Positions 29,701-44,389 of a stretch of 64,000 nucleotides of DNA are shown piece by piece. Every line of letters starts with the position of its first letter. Positions within the stretch are counted from its first letter, which is position 1. The notes beneath the pieces were generated by a model. That model was given only the letters and a program-made list of their open reading frames with translations, did not search any database and had not been told where the DNA came from. The stretch lies in assembly GCA_039881145.1 (NCBI GenBank), contig JAYKKI010000091.1, positions 2,718,001 to 2,782,000 of the forward strand. Direction: 5' to 3'. The DNA is from Druceiella hillmani (Eukaryota; Arthropoda; Insecta; Lepidoptera; Hepialidae). The translations under genes and the position numbers were made by a program.

Positions 29701-32700
29701 TGATATATGATATTAGGAAAATTCTAGAGTTATTTCAGTTACAAAATAAAATAAGGCTAGGTAGAAAGATATACAATTTATTAGAATTTAATTTTTTAAG
29801 TTACATACTAGCAGGTACCTGCGACTTCGTCATAGTAAAAATGTATTTATAACTGAATTTGGTATTCCGTAGACCATATTTTGTAATGATTTTAATTGTG
29901 CACCAAAAACGATCTTCGATAGAACAAATCTCATTACATCATATTCATACTAGACATTCTTCTCAACGAGTCCAAGACAAATATTAAGAAATACTATAAA
30001 CAATTATGTTATTTTTAGTGCTTCAATTATATTGAAAACCTAGAAATAAAAACGTTGATGATATATGTAAATTTCGGAGTGGCGACACTAAAAATAAAAC
30101 ATGTAAGACCAGGAACGGCAAATACAAAAGAAAGACAACATAACGAGGAAAATGTAGGGATTAGGCAGTACTCGTATTCAAATTTATTCAATGTTTAAGT
30201 GACACTGATGAAATGTCTAAAGCGACAAAAAAAATCCAACAAAAAACATTAAAATTGAATCCTTACGATTAAATTATAAATTAATCGTAATAATTAATCA
30301 ATATAATATAAATAATTAAAAATTAATCCTTACGATAATTGATCAATACGATTTATTCCTCTAGGTTACACGCGCTTGTGCTGCTCGTAGGTTAGTAAGC
30401 AAACAATGCAGAGACAATATGAAAATCGATAACAATAACCAACATATCACAGTATTACACTCGTAGTGGCATAAACACAAAGTGCAACTTTACAAGTGAC
30501 AAAACACAATGTGCAACTCAAACCTGCGACACGTAACATGTAAAACATTAATTCCTAACATCAGCTTAAAATCAATTAGGACGTAACTCTACAAGGAGCT
30601 GCCGCCACGCTGAGCGTGAAAACTTTATAAATCAATAACTTACGTCAATCGCAACCGGCTCCGATTGCCTCCCTGCACAGCGTTTAGCGGGTGTCTAGTA
30701 GCGCCACAGTACTGACCTATAAACAAAACGTAAACAACATTTAACTGATAGTTGGTGAATTAGACAATTTTCATCTTTAGAAATTAAGTTGCTTACTTCC
30801 CGTTAACCGTGCGTGACATAAAATGCTCAATACGGAAAACACTTTGAAATGAAGTATTTCCTTTCTTATGTTGCACTTTAAACATATTGATATTATTGAG
30901 GTGAAAGATGAGAGTCGTTTAGATAAATCTTAGAAGAAGCAAAGTCCCTTTATATGAATATTCGCAAAATTAAAAAAAAAATCTTAAGCAATGCTTTTAC
31001 TGAAAGAAATAAAAATAAAACGTCGCCACAGTTTACTGTCAAAAGGGAGCCACGAAGCGCTGCATTACAATAACTCTACAAGAATTGTATTCCAAAAATT
31101 AATGACTGTTATATTCAATCTCACCAACCATTTATAAAAGCGTGTAACTTTTGTGCGTAATATTAATACATTAGGCGCCATCTGGAAGGCTATTTAATAA
31201 ATTGATATAATAAAATGAAATAAATTATTATCAACGTGCAACGAGAAATTGCCGCAGACCCTTTGCAATTCGAACCTTTGATGAAAGGGAAGGCCAAAGA
31301 GAATGAACGAACGGCGCACGCCCGAAGCGAAGTTTGCAAATGCGGCAAACTTCTAGAATTACGCTGAACAAAATAAATTTCAGACATCATTTACAGAAGT
31401 GGATGTGACATTATAAGCACTTGCAGGAAATACGATTTTACCGTAATTCATGGTAAGCTTTTCGATCAAAGATATTTACCTTTTCGATTACATGGACGGA
31501 CAAAAGGAAATTGAGCTGTTTTCACGAGTAATGAATCCATTTAATATTTTCGTCTGAATTTAGGAATTGCTTTAAGGTAATTTTATTAACGAATGAATTC
31601 GTGTCTCTAGGTAATATACACCGAGTTTAATCTTATGAACTGAGAAAATATTTTAAATGTTGTTTTAATTCAGCTCATAAAGATCCTCTTTAGGAGACCG
31701 TCAATACTCTAACGATCTGTTCATAGCAGACATTTTTAAATTTAGCATCAATTATTTTAAGATTTCTGTGTTCAAAGAATTATTGTTTTTTCTCTATTTG
31801 GCCCATTAACAAGCAGAAGGTATTAAGCGAATTTCATTATAACTATTAGTCAGAGATAGTAAATATTGTCTTCAGGTAAATCCTCTCGAACAGCATTTTT
31901 CAATAATAAACATTCGGCAAAACATTTATCAACGATGGTCTTATTAGATTTTACTACAATTAATTTCACCCAATCTCTAGATTTTATGACAATCGACGCC
32001 ACAAAATCGGTTTTATTACTTTTTTATTTTATAGAACAAGAGAAGCACAAACAACAATTTGTATACATAAGGTAATGAATTCACAAAACTACATAATTTA
32101 ATTCAAAATACGTTCATTAAAAATAGTTTTTTATCACAATGTACTACTGCTTCACACGTTTATTAATTTTAAATATCGATCCAACAAATCATAAAATGGA
32201 AAGTGTGGACTGATAAAGCCACAGCTTAATTACAAGGAAAATAATAAACTCGACTGATAAAGTCACAGTTTTATTAGTCCCCACAACTATACTTTTTAGT
32301 AGTACTTCCAACGATCTCGATACTAAAATGATTCCATCCAAAATAAGTATATTCAGAGCACTTTTTAAACTTGTTTTTTTTTTTTTATTTAAGCGGTCTA
32401 TGTGCATAATAAGTTCTTACAGTGTGTTCCTCTACTTATGAAATGTTACACGTATGTTCATGCATTACACGTAGAGAATATAGACTGAAAAAAAATATAA
32501 AAATGTCTGCTTTTATGTATAAATAATTTTTCATTTACGGTGCAAAGATTATCTCTATGGACAACCGTGTATTACTGAAATTATTTCCAAGAGCACTCGC
32601 TCGTGCAAATAGCAGCCTCCTCATTCGTAGCATTCAAATAATGAATAGAAATTACGCCAAGTTCCGTAATAATATTAGACTGAAGTATAATTGGCTAATT

Positions 32701-33149
32701 TTCCCCCACCACACTCTTCTCGGGCGCGGCGCCGTTCATGGAACGTGAACCTTCTTCGCAATGTCTGTTAGTCCGAAAACTAACCGCAGAAAACAATTTG
32801 TTATCAGTAAAAAGAAAAAAACATATTGTAAACAATATTAAACACAGAAAAACTATTGTCCGAACATGACAGAAGTAAAAGATAGCAAATTAGGCAACTT
32901 TGGCAACTTTGGTTGCGACAGCTTTGGTGTTTTTTATAAACTGGATATTTATTAACGTCATGTAAAAACTATTTGGCTAACCGGAAAGTGAAAAAATAAT
33001 TTTCAATTTTTTTTTTTTTGACGCACTGAATTCAGCCTTGGAATATGTATAAACTACACGTTATGTATATCAAAATCCAAACTACGGACCTAAGAACACA
33101 ATCTAACTAGCATATAAGCAATTTAATATCGCGCTGTATCCGAATTTGG
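26714..33149. other. Gene-free stretch
   Basis: No gene or named element is recognised in about 6.4 kb. Less AT-rich patches lie at 28120-28460, 30600-30720 and 31230-31340, but none shows a coding pattern, conserved motif or repeat relationship that I can support. Confidence 0.5.
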
Positions 33150-33421
33150 ACAATATAAAAACCGAGTGCCGCAGCGTCGAGTAATCAAATCGCCGATTCA
33201 CCTTCCACCCCGGCGCCCAACAAAGCGGATATTTATAAGCCGCTAGAACATTGAAAAGTGGTCGCTGGCCCGTTGCCATGACGACCGTGCACTGCGCCGC
33301 CGGAGTTTCATCAAACGAATGTCGCTATTTGCCTTTGTGTCACCGCCAAACCGTCCACTTCGACTGTGCGAGTTGTCGGTTTATTCAATTTCTCTCAAGG
33401 ACCAATGGACTGCTTAATTAA
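33150..33421 (+). promoter_or_regulatory. Candidate promoter-like GC-rich block with TATA box
   Basis: The block is much less AT-rich than its surroundings. It has a TATA-like TATTTATAAG at 33230-33239, and an ATG at 33278 about 40 nt downstream opens a 47-codon frame (to 33421) containing five Cys residues. The spacing from TATA box to start codon would allow a short leader. The frame has no recognisable domain, and I saw no initiator consensus that I trust. This is inference only. The alternative is an unrelated patch of unique GC-richer DNA. Confidence 0.2.
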
Positions 33422-34832
33422 CTATTTTTTTGCACACTCCACAATGCTCAACTCTACGTAAGTTATAAATGTGAATTAAAAACCTAACGAACTCTTGTTA
33501 TGTATATAGCTCACATTAAAAACATAAATGGATATGCCGTCGATGATTAGAACAAATACTGATTGTATCTTGCACCAATTCACTCACTTCACATAATCGT
33601 ACTTCATTTTACGGTCTTGCTAACGTTAGGTCAGTCAAACCAGATAAATTGGCCGATATAATTAAGAATTTTCAATAATTATTTTTTTCTACTTTATCTA
33701 CCCTTTTCCATAACTTTTAAGTTAAAAAACAAGATAAAAATAGTTATTCTGCTATTTCCTCAAAAACTATAGAAAATTACAGAAGAGCTATAAAAATAAA
33801 TACCAACAAAAGGTTCAGATTAAAAAAAACTTATCTATGAAAGGTACTCACAATTGTTTTGGAGCCGGTTTCATAATCCGCCTTTTACTAATAATAGCAA
33901 TGCTAATATTACACTAACCATACCATTTAAATTATATTTGAATCTTAATATATTCAAATGATTGTAATCAAATTAACTACGGAGTAATTCAATGTGTCGT
34001 AATATATTACGACACATTGAAATAAATACTGTGTTAAACAATTACGTTATCAAACAGAACAGGGTAAGATATTAGGAATCATTTATCGACTGAGGCTACC
34101 AGAAACGACTTTAATTTCGAAATACTTTTCTTTTTGAATTATTGTATTTTCCGAAATTAGCTGGATAATGAAACTGGTTTGAAAATTATTGCTATAGAAC
34201 GTAGGATCCTCAAACAATGTTATATTTAAACTCAGTAATGAAGATAGGTGGAAAAATTTTTAAAAATGAAGAAAAAAATGTCGATCTTATTATTTAAGGT
34301 CGTCGAACCAGCAATAGACACAAAAAATTGTTTTTGTTGAAATCGATAAAACTAAACTAATAGCCGAAGAATGCAATATTATGGATTAATATTGAGGGAA
34401 GTTAAAATTGTCATAGGTCTAACTGCAACTAAAAAAGTTCGATACCTATCCGAGCGGGAGTAAATTCGCCCTTCATATCTGACCTATAACATTTACAATA
34501 TTTCCACGTTTGGCAAATTGTACAAATGTGTAATATAGCAAAGTGCGTCTTTGATTGAACGGAGCATCGTAAGTGGTTAATAAGACTTTCGTTCCTTTAT
34601 ACAAAACTAAATCACATAGGCGAGATAATTTTTTCCAAGTATCAAGACACTGGGTAAAAATTTAGCAACAGGATATTGAAAGTAATGATATTGATCATTA
34701 AGAAGACGTCGATGCTATTAGTTTTTTGCATTAGGACTCAACAGGATATTGAATATGAGGAGGAGATAGAAAAAAAGTAATATTCCACAGTACCAATATG
34801 ATGATAAAGAGGAAGATGAAATAATGGATTAA
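33422..34832. other. AT-rich gene-free stretch
   Basis: Nothing recognised except the 34-bp perfect palindrome listed separately. Confidence 0.55.
33988..34021. repeat. Perfect 34-bp palindrome
   Basis: TTCAATGTGTCGTAATA is followed immediately by its exact reverse complement, with no spacer. Confidence 0.95.
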
Positions 34833-35090
34833 TCTATATATATATATACAAAACAAAGTCGTGTTAGTTCCACCGATTATAACTCAAGAACGGCTGGACC
34901 AATTTTTTTTATTTTTGTGTTGGATTTGTCTTCGTCAGGAATAGGATAATAAATATGAAAATATTGGAAAAATTCACGAAAAAAAAATTTATGAGGAAAA
35001 TTCATTTTATCATACATTTTGTATGGAACGGCTTTTTTGATGATATATCGAGAATCGATTGACTGATTTTTTTTTTCATTGAAAATTTAT
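34833..35090 (+). repeat. Duplicated 5' head of Helitron A
   Basis: The first 258 bp of the element, from TCTATATATATA to CATTGAAAATTTATA, are followed at 35091 by a second head that again starts TCTATATATATA and repeats the same landmarks (AACTCAAGAACGGCTGGACC, GGAACGGCTTTTTTGATGAT). The copies differ at many bases and by a deletion of about 35 bp in the second head, so the duplication is not recent, or it joins two diverged copies. Confidence 0.85.
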
Positions 35091-35765
35091 ATCTATATAT
35101 ATAAAACAAAGTCGTGTTAGTTACACCGTTTATAACTCAAGAACGGCTGGACCAATTTTTTTATTTTTGTGTTTTTGCATTTGTCTTCGTCGGGAACAGG
35201 TAAATAAATACGAAAATAGTGGAAAAATTTACGAAAAAAAGATTTATGGATGGAACGGCTTTTTTGATGATATATCGAGAAAGGATTAACTGATTTTTTT
35301 TTCATTGGAAATTTATGTGATTATTATATATTTATTGAATATTTTTTTTATCTCGGCTTCGAGAAGTTTCCTCGCGCATTAGAAAAGTAAAAAAAATCAC
35401 AAATAATTTAATTGTGTGTAAAACGTTATATGTGAGAAATGACAAAAAAAAGAAAAAAGTATGTCACAAATGACAGACATGAACGAAAATGATAATTGGT
35501 TTTTAATAATTCTTATTCAGTTTTCGACCGTTATTTCATTTGAATTCGATTACATTAATTCTCTTTAAACGATTTTTTCTGAAATTCATTAGTGAAGAGT
35601 GATTTTAAATAGTTGAGTTAAGTTTTATGAAAATGTTCACTTTGTGAGGTTATGATATTTGTGATTGTGCGGGCATGGATTAATTGCTTCATTATGTAAT
35701 TTATGTGATTAATTTTAAAGTGTTATTTATAATGCTGAGAGTCTAATCTTTCACAACAATAAGTA

Positions 35766-36615
35766 ATGCAATTCGACTTAGGAATATTCCGAATCAATCC
35801 ACTGCAGATGAACAAGAAATTGCACTGGGAAGAGCGCCGCGTAAGTATGGCCCGACTTCGTTCTTCACAAACACTAGAACAAGACAAACAGCTCAGTTGG
35901 CAACAAAAAATCGCCAAGCTTATCGCACAGATCAACTTAATAATCTTCGACGCGCAAGAAGAAATGCTTCAAGCGTTGATTTGAATCGAGTAGCATTTCA
36001 ACACGATTGCGCAATTGACTACAGCTCGCATCCTTTCGTTCGAATTGGCCCAATGGGTATTATGTGCGACCCTTGCGGTGTATTGAATTAGTTCGCTGGA
36101 AAAACGCCTCTCAGTGGCAAGATAAAATTGCCATTCTTTCTTCTACCACCTGAGTCATTGCATTCATTACTTCGTACCGAAACACCAGAATCACGACATT
36201 TTCTATCAAACGTTCAAAGATACAAAGGTTGTTTCCAAATAACTTCATTTGGAGCAGACATTATCGAAGAACGCGGATTCAATCTGACATTCAAGGTAAT
36301 TTCTGCTAGAGAGAATAAACGTTTATTCTTTTGGTGATCATAATTTAATAAATCTAACTTCGTCTTCGACTTTATGGATCCAAGGCCAAATTCACAATCA
36401 AATCGGATTATTGCAACCGCTTGAAGATGCACAGCATAAATCTTATAAATAAACTTCATCGGTGTCAAAAGATCGAATCGGCAATAAAAAGAGAAGTTCT
36501 TCAAGATTTGCAGAAACAACTTCATGAATATCATACACTGGTTCGGTTGTTCATAACTGCGATGGATCGCATGCCAAGTGATGACTACAAAGTCGTGATT
36601 TTAATGTTATTTTAA
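35766..36615 (+). pseudogene. Helitron A: N-terminal Rep-helicase protein remnant
   Basis: The broken reading frames match the N-terminal portion of insect Helitron proteins. A basic region (RQAYRTDQLNNLRRARRNAS) comes first, then the Cys-containing segment IGPMGIMCDPCGVLN, then SLLRTETPE, FGADIIEERGFNLTFK, and finally a helical stretch, VLQDLQKQLHEYHTLVRLF followed by TAMDRMPSDDYKVVI. In full-length relatives that last motif runs straight on into the rest of the Rep-helicase protein. Here it ends after five more codons at a stop, and the element's 3' tail follows. The Rep (HUH) and helicase domains are absent. Frames change several times, so no intact protein is made. Confidence 0.85.
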
Positions 36616-36776
36616 TTTAATTAAAATAGTTTTCATTTTGATATGTACATTTATTGAACTGAAATTCATTTTGAATATTCATTTTATCTTAGTAAAAAAC
36701 TGCATTTAATTTAGCTAATAAGTTAACACAATATTTATTAATTCTGAGGCGATACGAAGTTCGCCGGGTCAGCTAG

Positions 36777-39099
<2,323 letters not shown>

Positions 39100-40688
39100 A
39101 TAGTTTGATATATTCTTGGCAAATTATTTTTTTATCAAGAAATACTCTCAGCTTTAACGGAAAACGATGGACACGTGTAAGCAACAAAAATACAAATGTT
39201 CTTAAAAACAATAAAATATACATCAAACTAACAAATTATTAATCGTAAACTATTATCAGGTACGCAATAATTGAATTCCTAAAACGGTTATTGGAACAGA
39301 ACAAATATGAAAATTGAACACTTCTCGAAATACTGTGGCGAAAAACTGGAGAGTGCTCCCTAAACAAGCGAAATAGACTATGACGTCGTCATCTCACATT
39401 ACAGTCAGGAACATAAAGCATTACCAAACTTATCAACATAATTATTTAATCGTTTAAAAAGATGCCCGATCAAAAGAAATTCCCATCGGAGTTACTTTAT
39501 TCCCAAGGGAATTACTTCTGACTAAGCCCATCCTGAAGTCTAAAGATAACAAATACAGATAGTAACCGTACATTTTTACATAAAAAACTATTAAACTTAT
39601 TTGATAATTTCTTCAAAATAAGAACGTTAACTTACGTTCATACGGAGACCAGATTATTGTATTCGTTTTAAGAATACTACGAAGTGAAGAGTTGAACACA
39701 GTAAATAAATGAAAAAATAAATGAAAAATAAGTGAAATGAGAAAGAAAGTTGTCTCTTACACAAGTATAAATACGCATACAGCAAAGCCACCAGGTGGTA
39801 ATGAATGTGGTTAACAGAATTTGATTATCGTTTAAAAGTTCTATTGGCGACCCAGTCATTTAGCGGATGCTAAGTACGTCGCAATCCTCCGCTATATATA
39901 ATAACAATACATCAATGAAATTGAAGCTACAACATCTTATAGAATAAATATATGATCCTGTAAGCATTTCATTATTTGTCTTTTGAGATATGTATCTATA
40001 AAATGACGGCTTAAGAGAAACGATTTCATTCGTTTCGACGTATTAATTACTATGCGCATTCGATACCACAATATTTAACACTAAAAGCAATTTTGCTGCG
40101 TCGCGTTATTGTTAATTATAGCATAGTCCGCACTGTAAAGCGAATGGATAAGCGAGCATGAAATGTCATGTTCTATAACGCCAGTTGACTCCACATCTAT
40201 CCGGTATTGCATTTGATTTTGCGTTATAATTTATTTTACGGGAAAAAACCGAGGTTATGAAAAGTTAATGAAAATTTGTCATAAAGAGATAATAACTTAA
40301 ATGTTACTTTTAAAATTATATAAAATAAACAACAAAATATATTAAACTCAGCACTCGTAGGACTCAAATAATTTGTTTAGATGTTGCACTGCTATACTAT
40401 AGTTAAAATTGGGATAAAAGAAACTGCCAAGCATGATTACAAGCCCACATTTAACCATCGGTGCCTTAAACACAATTTGAAAAAATATGAAAAAAATACA
40501 CTTGTAATTTAAAACATTTAATATACAACTTTAAAATTAAAATACAACAATTCAAATTAAAATACAACATTTCAAAATTAATATACAACTTTATTTAATA
40601 TATAGGTATCCGTCAAAAAGTAAAAAAAAACACTTGGTACGTTTAAGTACCTCAGTTCAAAAAAGGTAAATTCATGAAATCCTAAAAC

Positions 40689-40691
<3 letters not shown>
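39100..40691. other. AT-rich gene-free stretch
   Basis: Nothing recognised. A near-repeat of TTAAAATACAACATTTCAAA appears two to three times at 40500-40590. Confidence 0.55.

Positions 40692-40765
<74 letters not shown>
40692..40765. repeat. (TA)n microsatellite
   Basis: About 74 bp of TA dinucleotides followed by a short T run. Confidence 0.96.
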
Positions 40766-40776
<11 letters not shown>

Positions 40777-41688
40777 ATATTACCTATTACTTTCAACTTA
40801 AAATCAGAGATTCAGTTTATTGTATTTTAGATGCTCTGGGGATTCTAATTAAAAATAAAATGTTGCTTTAGATAATATTGTTTTCATGCGGTTTATAAAC
40901 ATAAAAGCAAAGTTATAAATATAAACAAATATTTCCATGTATTTCATTATGTATATTTGCCGACTAACTGTTTTAGGAATAATACATAACCCCCATTACC
41001 GCCATGCCTTCTATACCAGAAATACAAAAAATTAATTAAAATACCTAATAAAGCAATAAGAGGAAAATATTTAAATGAGCCAACAGAGATAAAACAGGAT
41101 TTCGTCGAGATTATGAATTGAGTGACAAAATGTAAGAAATTGTAAGTGATGACAAAATGTAAGAAATTCGCCCAAAACATGGCGAAACAAAAAGCCGATA
41201 CGCAGTACGAAAACCGCAACCAAACATCCGCCCGCCAATTAAATCTTGCTCTAGCGAAACAGCAAACTTCTCCAGCATTCCAATCAGTCAAAAGTTGGTA
41301 AAGCTCAAAGCTCGGAACTAAACTTTAATACAAACGGAAAGTCAACAGACATTATCTAGGAGCTTTCGACTTTATAAAACGCGCGGGTCACCGAGCAGTC
41401 ACGAATAATTAAACCGAATAATCCCTCGTTTATCCCACATCGGGCTACTGCTTCCAAGCAGAAGGGTCGTGATCTTTTGACCGACTCCACAAGAGCGGAG
41501 CTTCTGGCGAGCGGTCTTCGGCATGAACTCGATACGCCTGTTATACCTTATAACATCGCATTTTACATTTTATTGTATTCGTATCTAATGCAACATCTTC
41601 ATAAATACCTATCACAATAATTGAGATCTACACAACAAATTTCCCAGTCAAGTTTTACATAAAATATTATAATGTTATCAATTTAGCC

Positions 41689-41691
<3 letters not shown>
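40766..41691. other. Gene-free stretch
   Basis: No gene is recognised. A 114-codon open frame on the minus strand (40947-41291) shows no known domain and lies in ordinary AT-rich sequence. I do not treat it as coding. Confidence 0.5.
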
Positions 41692-41739
<48 letters not shown>

Positions 41740-41743
41740 TATA
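41692..41743. repeat. (TA)n microsatellite
   Basis: About 52 bp of TA dinucleotides with an ACAC interruption near its right end. Confidence 0.95.
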
Positions 41744-41960
41744 ACTTGCCCAAAAAATAAATGATGTTTTTTACAAGAACAGATTATTTTAAATTTTTAT
41801 AGTATATAAAACCAAAAACATTCATTTCGACGCTCTGTTCTACTAAATCAACATAAATTTGAAACCGCTTTACAAAACTGTAAAATGTTGTGTATGAATA
41901 AATCTCGTAGAAATGAAGTATTTATATCTTTTATAGTACAAGTAGGAATTTGATTATAAT

Positions 41961-42087
41961 CCTGAAGGAAACCTAGGTCGTGGTTAAAGAAATTAAAGAA
42001 AGTAGAAATAATACTACATCACGTAGTTTCATATATCATTCGTAGTGAATAATAAATTTCTACAAAATTAACGCCAAATATATTCAA
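41961..42087 (+). mobile_element. Solo Penelope-like element tail
   Basis: CCTGAAG at 41961 joins directly to GAAACCTAGGTCGTGGTTAA and the rest of the tail, ending CATCACGTAGTTTCAT at 42032. Compared with 22820-22915 the whole stem II segment of the ribozyme-like motif has been deleted. Bases 42046-42087 (AATTTCTACAAAATTAACGC and onward) match the reverse complement of 5424-5464 next to the other tail pair, so this flank belongs to the element family. No coding part is present. Confidence 0.75.
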
Positions 42088-42200
42088 TCCTGAAAGACCT
42101 AAACGTGTGCTTAAAACATATAAATATTTGGATAAAATTGGGTAAATTTCAAATAAATAAATAATATTTTTATAAATAAATTAAAAGAAAAATTGTTGTG

Positions 42201-42264
42201 TGGCAGTGAGATTTGAACTCGTATCCCATCGCCTCGGACTGCTCGATAACTCTTATGTTATACA
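42201..42264 (-). other. tRNA-like sequence (SINE head or tRNA relic)
   Basis: On the minus strand the sequence reads GAGTTCAAATCTCACTGCCA, an RNA polymerase III B box with a T-arm-like context, preceded by GTTATCGAGCAGTCC and AGGCGATGGGATAC, which resemble the D-arm to anticodon-arm portion of a tRNA. The 5' acceptor arm does not pair with the 3' end, so an intact tRNA is unlikely. A tRNA-derived short interspersed element is the likeliest explanation. It lies about 115 bp from the Penelope tail unit. Confidence 0.4.
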
Positions 42265-42939
42265 AATAACGTGTCTATTACTTATACAGCTTTGTATCAA
42301 ACTGAGTAGAAAATGTTGAAAAACTAGGTATATGAAATTCCCGATCGTTTCTCATAAATTCAATGAGAAATTTGAATTCAATTTTTTTTTAATAAACTGG
42401 GTTTAAAAAATAATTAGTATAAAAAATTAGGATGTATTTAAAATTTCATAAACTTGTCCAATTTCAAAATGTTATTACGGTGGGCAGTGGAAATAATCTA
42501 AAACTATAGTTGTGTGCGAACGTATATAATTTATACTGATTAATACTTTTGTATCAAATAGCAGAAGATAATTAATTAGCAAAATGGATTCACAGTAGTT
42601 AATGCTTGAAAAGAGAAATATTTGTCTAAATAAGGATGTATTAAAAAATAATTTAAAAATCGATTATTTTGATATACTTTTCCTTAGTTACTTAACTTGG
42701 CTTAAGATGTTAACTGTTCCCATCTTATTCTCTAGACCTCTCGAACTTCAACTAAATATCATGTGTTTTGCTCGTTATCGAGTTAAAATAATTAAAGACA
42801 CAGACGATCTTAAGGTTGAAATAAAAAAGTCAAAAGCTCAAGACAAGGAAAGTATTTTAACTTTGCATGAACGCTGGCGACCATGCTTACATAATTACGG
42901 ATTGACCACAGATTCATTAATATACGTGTATTTGTACAT
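42265..42939. other. AT-rich gene-free stretch
   Basis: A 180-codon open frame on the plus strand starts at 42602, but its second half runs through the microsatellite and the first half shows no domain. I see no supported gene. Confidence 0.5.
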
Positions 42940-43016
42940 ATACACACACACGCACACGCACGTATGTATGTATGTATATATATGTATATATATATATATA
43001 TATATAAGTATATATA

Positions 43017-43076
<60 letters not shown>
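42940..43076. repeat. Compound microsatellite (CA)n(TATG)n(TA)n
   Basis: CA repeats from 42940, a few GTAT units, TA repeats, a TGTGTGTG block at 43017-43029, then TA repeats to 43076. Confidence 0.95.
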
Positions 43077-43077
<1 letters not shown>

Positions 43078-44389
43078 CAGCGAAACAAAGAATAAAAGGA
43101 GTAGCAAAATGACTTTATTTTATTATACATATTTATTCCACTAAGAGATGTTAACGAAACTATAAATACTTAGAATTTACATCATAATATCTTAATTAGT
43201 CTTACGGTTAATATGTAAAGTATACATTTTATAGAAATAAGCTAGATTTTTCATATAAGTATTTCTTTTAAAATACTTAAGACTTCTGAGGTTTAGCAAA
43301 GTGACAAGTGTCCTTTACACAGGCCAAATCGCTTTCACAATGCTAACCAATTGTTTTTTGTATAACTTTTAATCACAGAAAAGGCTTATCAGAGGTGTTC
43401 TGAACTGTGAGAAATATGAGAATGTATATCGTCAAGATTGTTATTTGGCAAATTTAAACATTTTCAGGTCGATTTTGCAAAATTTGCTAATTTCGCAAAG
43501 TGTATTTATAAATACTATCCTATTCGAATATATAAACATAATTTTCATATAGGATCTCGAAACGATCAACAAGCACTTAATTTACATAACTAGGTAACAA
43601 TCCCAATGTTTGATGATGAAAACGCCTTTCCGGATACATTAAACAGAATTCCGTACCAAAGTATTCATATTACTGATTAATCAATTATAATAAATAAATT
43701 ACAATTACACACAAAATATAAATAACTTAACTTTTGGCTTGTGAGAGTGCGTTTAGTGTAACCGAATTTACCAACAAGTGCTGTTTTGAAAAAAACTATT
43801 TAATTATAATATTGGTAGACGCTACATAGCAAATCATAAAACAAATTTTATTGTAACACACATAACCACGTAAGCACGCACGCACGCACGCGCGCCCCCA
43901 TATATACAAACGTATAATTTCGACCGGTTTAAAAAGGAAAAAATTGTCAATTTGTTGGGTATGTATTTTTCAATTTCACACCCACATAAATATGGCCAAG
44001 ACCTAATAATAACAGCAGAGATATTCTGAGCATCTCGTCAACGTACGAGAATACAAAGCTCGTTTGAGAACTTGGAGACTAAGTTTGGACTCATTTAATA
44101 CATCTTTATACTTTCTTTAGACACCAATTTCCAAAATCTATAACAGTGGCAGTGTATCGTAATTATCTGTGTTCGGAAAAATGTTATTGTAGCGTCATCA
44201 TAAAAGTTTCATCCAAATATATAATGTATATAAGTAAAGTTTTTTTCTTTTTATTTTTCAATATGTTTCTTATTCAGTGGTTATTTTAGTTACTTTTGAC
44301 TGAACGTTCTTAATGAAAACTGGATGAAATTTATATTGATAGTTGAGCCGCATTACATTACAAAATGAACCTGATATAAGCCTCATATT
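43077..44389. other. AT-rich gene-free stretch
   Basis: Nothing recognised, apart from a short GCAC-type run (about 43875-43895). Confidence 0.55.

Larger units (their letters stand above)
34833..36776 (+). mobile_element. Helitron copy A (non-autonomous, protein remnant inside)
   Basis: The element begins TCTATATATATA followed by AAAACAAAGTCGTGTTAGTT and TATAACTCAAGAACGGCTGG. It ends GGTCAGCTAG, preceded by a hairpin GGCGA/TCGCC (36748-36752 and 36761-36765). The flanks are A at 34832 and T at 36777, as expected for Helitron insertion between A and T without target duplication. The same 5' and 3' ends recur in copy B at 47.7 kb. The 5' end is present twice (34833 and 35091). Known of the family: Helitrons have 5' TC and 3' CTRR ends with a hairpin near the 3' end and move by rolling-circle replication. 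Confidence 0.92.

Noticed and set aside
40947..41291. 114-codon minus-strand frame
   Set aside because: No domain, low complexity, no splice or promoter context.
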